DNA from: an uncultured Lachnospiraceae bacterium
Lineage (GTDB): Bacteria > Bacillota > Clostridia > Lachnospirales > Lachnospiraceae
DNA: 64,000 nucleotides
Assembly: GCA_910586015.1 (NCBI GenBank)
Contig: CAJUGJ010000001.1
Span: 155,750 to 219,749, forward strand
Reading direction: 5' to 3'
Shown: in pieces, positions 60,277 through 64,000 of the stretch
Numbering within the stretch: the first letter of the stretch is position 1
Layout of the letters: every line of letters begins with the position of its first letter
Position numbers and translations under genes: made by a program
The notes under the pieces: generated by a model
What the model saw: only the letters and a program-made list of their open reading frames with translations
The model's database searches: none
What the model was told of the DNA's origin: nothing

Positions 60277-61695
60277 CTAAAAGGGTCTGGTTACTCTCTT
60301 AGAATACATCATTTCAAATCCATAAATCAGTTGTTTTCTTACGGATTCTGGAGAAAGAATTGCATCTACATAACCACGCTTTGCCGCTGATGTTGCACTC
60401 TGTGCAAGTGCCTGATACGTTGCAGCCTTTTCCTTTCTAGTTTCTAAATCTGCATCTGGATACATAATCTGAGCTGCTAAATCTGCATCCATTGTTCCGA
60501 TTTCCGCCTGCTCTAAAGCAAATACAAGATCTGCACCAATCGCTTTGGAATTCATAACAACATATGCACTGCCATATGCTTTTCCAGTAATCAAATTGAT
60601 CTTAGGAACTACTGCATTGGAAAAAGCATATGTTAATTTTGCTGCTGCAATACCAACTGATTTTGCGTCCTCAAGAGATGTTCCAAAACCAGTTACATTA
60701 GTTAAAGTAAGTACAGGGATATGAAAGGAATTACAGAACTTCACGAAAGATTCTGCTTTATAGCAGCCTGCTGTAGTTAAAACAGGAGCAAAAGTTTCAC
60801 AAGTCTTTCCCTTTTCATCTACAATAGCTGTCCGGTTAGCAATAGCTCCAACTGTCATGCCATTTAAACGAATCAGGGCAGTAACCATTTCTTTTGCATA
60901 TTCTGCCTTAACTTCCATAAAACATCCTTGATCAGAAATATCTTTAAGTGCCAAAGTCACATCTGCTATTTCAGAAGCAAATGCTGGAACTTCACGGTTT
61001 AAATCATCCTCTTCTTCTACACCGATTGCATCGTCTTCATTATTAGAAGGAAGCAAGGCAATTAAATTACGAATATCGTTTAAAACCGTTTCTTCATCTT
61101 TTCCTACAAAATCTGCAACACCTGACTGTGCCATAAATGATGCAGCAGCAGTATCACATTTTCCGGTGTAATTGTGATCAATGGTATTTGGTGCATTGAC
61201 AAATAATTTTGCATTATTCTCTTCCATAAAAACAAAATCACTTAACGATGCTGAAATTGCACTTCCACCACCACAAGTTCCGAATACTGCTGTAATCTGA
61301 GGAATGACTCCCGATGCTTCTGCCTGTTTTGCAAATACTTCTCCAAAACCTTCTAAGGCATCTGTTGCTTCTTCTAATCTTAATCCGGCACAATCTATTA
61401 ATGCAATGACAGGTGCTCCTACTTTTAATGCCATGTTATAAAGGTGAACGATTTTTTTTGCGTGCATCTCACCTATAGTACCATTTAGCACCTTAGCATC
61501 TTGACTGTACACATAGACTAAGCTGTCCGAAATCACTCCATACCCAGTTATTACACCATCGGATGGAGCCTCCTTTTGCATAAGATTAAAGTCTGTGCTT
61601 CGCTTTGTTACAAGTGCACCGACTTCTACAAAACTGTTGTCGTCAAGCAAAGTGACAATTCTGTCTCTCGCTGACAATTGTGCTGTACTGCTCAT
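60277..61695 (-). CDS. Acyl-CoA carboxyltransferase (12S/MmdA-like)
   Basis: A 472-residue crotonase-fold carboxyltransferase similar to methylmalonyl-CoA decarboxylase alpha/transcarboxylase 12S. The N-terminal half carries FGTCGGGSAISASLSDF (oxyanion loop), and the C-terminal half carries NVTGFGTSLEDAKSVGIAAA and TGKAYGSAYVVMNSK. It is slightly shorter than typical MmdA (about 510). It heads the operon 61 nt behind a promoter. Its substrate may be methylmalonyl-CoA, malonyl-CoA or glutaconyl-CoA; the sequence alone does not decide. Confidence 0.85.
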   Translation of the reverse strand: MSSTAQLSARDRIVTLLDDNSFVEVGALVTKRSTDFNLMQKEAPSDGVITGYGVISDSLVYVYSQDAKVLNGTIGEMHAKKIVHLYNMALKVGAPVIALIDCAGLRLEEATDALEGFGEVFAKQAEASGVIPQITAVFGTCGGGSAISASLSDFVFMEENNAKLFVNAPNTIDHNYTGKCDTAAASFMAQSGVADFVGKDEETVLNDIRNLIALLPSNNEDDAIGVEEEDDLNREVPAFASEIADVTLALKDISDQGCFMEVKAEYAKEMVTALIRLNGMTVGAIANRTAIVDEKGKTCETFAPVLTTAGCYKAESFVKFCNSFHIPVLTLTNVTGFGTSLEDAKSVGIAAAKLTYAFSNAVVPKINLITGKAYGSAYVVMNSKAIGADLVFALEQAEIGTMDADLAAQIMYPDADLETRKEKAATYQALAQSATSAAKRGYVDAILSPESVRKQLIYGFEMMYSKRVTRPF

Positions 61696-61755
61696 GTTCA
61701 GCCCTCCATTTTTGTACTTTAAAATAAATGTAAAACCAAATTCTCTGCCGATTAT

Positions 61756-61784
61756 ATTATATAATTTTTTTCATCAGATTGCAA
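61756..61784 (-). promoter_or_regulatory. Promoter of the decarboxylase operon
   Basis: On the minus strand TTGCAA (61779-61784) and TATAAT (61756-61761) are separated by 17 bp. A second overlapping TATAAT lies at 61751-61756. Confidence 0.65.
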
Positions 61785-61830
61785 CCAGAAACAAAGCGAA
61801 ATGCAAAAAAAGGAGAAAGTAAAAAACAAA

Positions 61831-61868
61831 GAGCCAATATTTTATGATTACTCATAAAACATCGGCTC
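61831..61868 (-). terminator. Terminator of recA-recX
   Basis: A 17-nt stem (61831-61847 with 61852-61868) in which two plus-strand mismatches become G-U pairs in minus-strand RNA. A T-rich tract follows. Confidence 0.75.
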
Positions 61869-61880
61869 AAAAAGTATATT

Positions 61881-62504
61881 CTAGTCTTCTATTTCTTCTA
61901 AGATATCTATTTCCTTTCGGATTAGATGGTAAGAGAATCCTTTTCTGACGAGAGATGCAATCCATTTTTTCTTTTCTTCTAGAGGATCTTTCGTAGTCTT
62001 TCTTTGAAATCGTTCTAATTCTTTTCGGATAGCAGTTCTTTCTAAAGATACCTCTAATTCTGTTTCTACCTCTTCATAAGCAGACTCTGCCGTCTCAGAA
62101 TCAATTCCTTTACTTTTTAGAACTTCCATTAAATTTCGTTTGCTTTTTGAAGCAGCATGAGTTCTAAGATAAGTAACAGCATAACGATGGTCGTCAATAT
62201 AATGAAATTGTTTTACAAATGAAAGTGCAAGTTCACATATCTCTTTTGTAAACCCTACTTTTTCTAACTTTTGAAGAAGTTCTTGCTGTGTCCGATCCAT
62301 TCGTTCTAAAATGTAAAGTGCTTTTTGCTTTGCATTCGTAACTGCCATATTAAAAAATTCTTGATAGAGCTCTTGTGGCAACTCTTGTCCATTTACTAGA
62401 TGATATGTGTTTACCTGCTTTTGAAAAATCCAGAACACATAAACATCATCTAAATAAATTTTTGCTTTATCTTTTTCGAACTGCTCTATTTTTGTTATCT
62501 GCAA
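61881..62504 (-). CDS. recX: Regulatory protein RecX
   Basis: A 207-residue RecX, a helical three-repeat protein that binds RecA filaments and modulates recombination. Characteristic segments are KQKALYILERMDRTQQEL and LRTHAASKSKRNLMEVLKSK. The start is taken as TTG at 62504, six bases after GGAGG. Longer in-frame extensions overlap the recA gene and lack a ribosome site. It is 13 nt downstream of recA, so it is SOS-co-regulated. Confidence 0.9.
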   Translation of the reverse strand: MQITKIEQFEKDKAKIYLDDVYVFWIFQKQVNTYHLVNGQELPQELYQEFFNMAVTNAKQKALYILERMDRTQQELLQKLEKVGFTKEICELALSFVKQFHYIDDHRYAVTYLRTHAASKSKRNLMEVLKSKGIDSETAESAYEEVETELEVSLERTAIRKELERFQRKTTKDPLEEKKKWIASLVRKGFSYHLIRKEIDILEEIED

Positions 62505-62517
62505 AAAATTCCTCCAC

Positions 62518-63678
62518 TTATTCTGGTGTATCCGATGTTGTTGGTGTCTGTCCATCCTCTAAATTTACTTCAGAATTTAACACACTATCCTCTGCTTTTT
62601 CTATCTTTTCTGCCTTACTGCTTTTTCTTGACTTTTCTTCCTTACCTTTTTCACCAGAACCTTCTTCTGTTTTAGAAAGTGCAGGAGTTAAATTATATTT
62701 CTCTCGTACCTTATTCTCTGTATCAGATAATAAATCAGGATGTTCTCTTAAATATTGTTTTGCATTTTCTCTTCCCTGTCCAATTTTAGTATTGTTATAG
62801 GCATACCATGCACCACTTTTTATAATAATGTTTTCATTTACTGCTAAATCTAAGATATCTCCCTCTTTAGAAATTCCCTGACCAAACATAATATCAAATT
62901 CAGCTTCTTTAAACGGCGGAGCTATTTTATTTTTTACTACTTTAATACGAGTACGACTTCCTACAAACTCACCACCTGACTTTAAAGATTCAATTCTTCT
63001 TACATCTAAACGAATAGAAGAATAAAACTTTAAAGCTCTTCCACCTGTTGTTGTTTCAGGATTACCAAACATCACTCCAACTTTTTCACGCAGCTGATTG
63101 ATAAAGATAACGATACAATTTGATTTTCCAATTACAGCAGTCAGTTTACGAAGTGCCTGTGACATCAATCTTGCCTGAAGACCAACATGTGCATCTCCCA
63201 TATCTCCATCAATCTCTGCCTTTGGTACTAAAGCAGCAACAGAGTCTACAATAACAATATCTACCGCACCAGAACGAACCATAGTTTCTGTAATTTCTAA
63301 TGCCTGTTCACCATTATCTGGTTGAGAGATATAAAGATTTTCAATATCTACACCAATATTTTTTGCATAAGCTGGATCGAGTGCATGTTCTGCATCAATA
63401 AAACCTGCAATTCCTCCACGCTTTTGAACCTCAGCCACCATATGCAGTGCAACTGTTGTTTTACCACTGGATTCTGGGCCATAAATCTCTATAATTCTTC
63501 CCTTTGGAACACCTCCTAATCCAAGTGCGATATCTAAGCTAATCGAACCAGTTGGAATTGTTTCAATGTTCATACGGGCGTTTTTATCCCCTAATTTCAT
63601 GACAGAGCCTTTTCCAAATTGTTTCTCAATCTGAGATAAGGCAGCTTCTAATGCCTTTTGCTTTTCCTGATTTTCCAT
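62518..63678 (-). CDS. recA: RecA recombinase
   Basis: A 386-residue RecA. Walker A GPESSGKT is at about 66-73, Walker B IVIVDSVAAL at about 140, and the L2 region GGRALKFYSS is present. The acidic, Ser/Lys-rich C-terminal tail (about 335-386) is longer than in E. coli. It promotes homologous recombination and LexA cleavage. A LexA-type box sits between its promoter and ribosome site. Confidence 0.97.
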   Translation of the reverse strand: MENQEKQKALEAALSQIEKQFGKGSVMKLGDKNARMNIETIPTGSISLDIALGLGGVPKGRIIEIYGPESSGKTTVALHMVAEVQKRGGIAGFIDAEHALDPAYAKNIGVDIENLYISQPDNGEQALEITETMVRSGAVDIVIVDSVAALVPKAEIDGDMGDAHVGLQARLMSQALRKLTAVIGKSNCIVIFINQLREKVGVMFGNPETTTGGRALKFYSSIRLDVRRIESLKSGGEFVGSRTRIKVVKNKIAPPFKEAEFDIMFGQGISKEGDILDLAVNENIIIKSGAWYAYNNTKIGQGRENAKQYLREHPDLLSDTENKVREKYNLTPALSKTEEGSGEKGKEEKSRKSSKAEKIEKAEDSVLNSEVNLEDGQTPTTSDTPE

Positions 63679-63699
63679 GAATCCTGTCCTCCATTTTTC

Positions 63700-63711
63700 G
63701 AACTAATGTTC
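63700..63711. promoter_or_regulatory. LexA/DinR SOS box upstream of recA
   Basis: GAACTAATGTTC, a perfect GAAC-N4-GTTC dyad preceded by C, matches the Gram-positive CGAACNNNNGTTC consensus. It lies just downstream of the -10 box and 22 nt ahead of the recA start, a repressing position. Confidence 0.85.
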
Positions 63712-63721
63712 TATTAATTAT

Positions 63722-63750
63722 ATGATACTGTAGAAATGAGATTTTGTCAA
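63722..63750 (-). promoter_or_regulatory. Promoter of recA-recX
   Basis: On the minus strand TTGACA (63745-63750) and TATCAT (63722-63727) are separated by 17 bp, directly upstream of the SOS box. Confidence 0.75.
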
Positions 63751-63857
63751 CAAGAATATTTTTATTGTTTTTGGATAAATTTAGATTTTACAATATTCTT
63801 AGAAGTCATAGAGCAGATGAATTGTATGCGATAACTTAACTTTTATTATCTCCTAAT

Positions 63858-64000
63858 TTTATGCACATTTGTGTACATGAAATCAGAAGTTGAAACAACG
63901 CTTTCTTGTTTCAACATTATACCATAACTTTGTGCACATTTGTGCACATGAAATCAGAAGTTGAAACAACGCTTTCTTGTTTCAACATTATACCATAACT
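63858..64000. repeat. 71-bp tandem repeat with hairpin, running off the window
   Basis: Two copies of a 71-bp unit (63859-63929 and 63930-64000) are nearly identical; the few differences lie in the first 20 bp. Each unit has GTTGAAACAA and TTGTTTCAAC as a perfect 10-bp inverted repeat around 7 bp, and a doubled TGTGCACATT-like motif. The array continues beyond the window. The whole unit repeats, with no variable spacer. Confidence 0.9.

Noticed and set aside
63858..64000. CRISPR array suggested by the GTTGAAAC-like repeats
   Set aside because: The period is 71 bp and the whole unit, including what would be the spacer, is repeated almost identically. There is no unique spacer and no cas gene in view.

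Overview
The window looks like chromosomal DNA of an AT-rich, spore-forming, anaerobic Firmicute, most likely a Lachnospiraceae-type gut Clostridium. The evidence is a SpoIVA gene, rubrerythrin, Min and Mre/RodA morphogenesis genes in clostridial order, a GH29 alpha-fucosidase, a sodium-pumping biotin decarboxylase operon, and a LexA-type SOS box at recA. No rRNA, tRNA or CRISPR array was recognised.

Layout. 0-2.4 kb: the first codons of a YggS-like gene, an orphan HlyD-type adaptor, a DUF378 membrane protein and a small P-loop protein. 2.4-13.2 kb: one long minus-strand shape and division operon, radC-mreB-mreC-mreD-pbp2-minC-minD-minE-rodA-mgsA-dac, with several stop/start overlaps. 13.3-25.4 kb: a second minus-strand block with a strong sigma-A promoter at its head, holding a membrane-anchored MutS-like protein, rnhA, mutS, a NagZ-type GH3 enzyme, mutL, miaA and GH29 fucosidase, then a PLP enzyme behind a terminator. 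25.6-30.7 kb: a plus-strand two-component/ABC-transporter module that looks acquired, preceded by the wreck of a small HTH gene. 30.8-37.4 kb: cell-wall hydrolases, spoIVA, an RpiB-type isomerase and a membrane acyltransferase.

37.6-44.4 kb is a decay and accessory zone. It contains a frameshifted DMT transporter, a broken M3 peptidase, a truncated phosphotransferase, GC-rich mobile-element scraps and several unknown fragments, with an intact DUF7660 gene and an intact rubrerythrin gene (palindromic operator) among them. A three-gene secreted/membrane operon of unknown function follows; its first gene is broken.

44.4-54.0 kb is the most interesting region. A LysR-type regulator is divergent from an operon encoding a lipoprotein amidohydrolase of the choloylglycine/linear-amide type, an adenylate-forming CapK/PaaK-like ligase, and a LolD/MacB-type ABC ATPase with a large FtsX permease. 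A second operon directly downstream encodes a cyclophilin-like lipoprotein, an 81-residue helical protein, DUF3737, a LysE exporter and another cyclophilin-like lipoprotein. The same 32-bp element (29/32 identical) lies in front of both operons, which argues for one regulon that may make or modify, export and hydrolyse an acyl-amide compound. That functional reading is inference.

54.1-64 kb: a GHL10-type secreted glycosidase, a WYL regulator with a DUF3795 protein, the five-gene sodium-pumping decarboxylase operon carrying both 12S-like and 5S-like carboxyltransferases, then recX and recA under an SOS box. The right edge is a 71-bp tandem repeat carrying a perfect hairpin.
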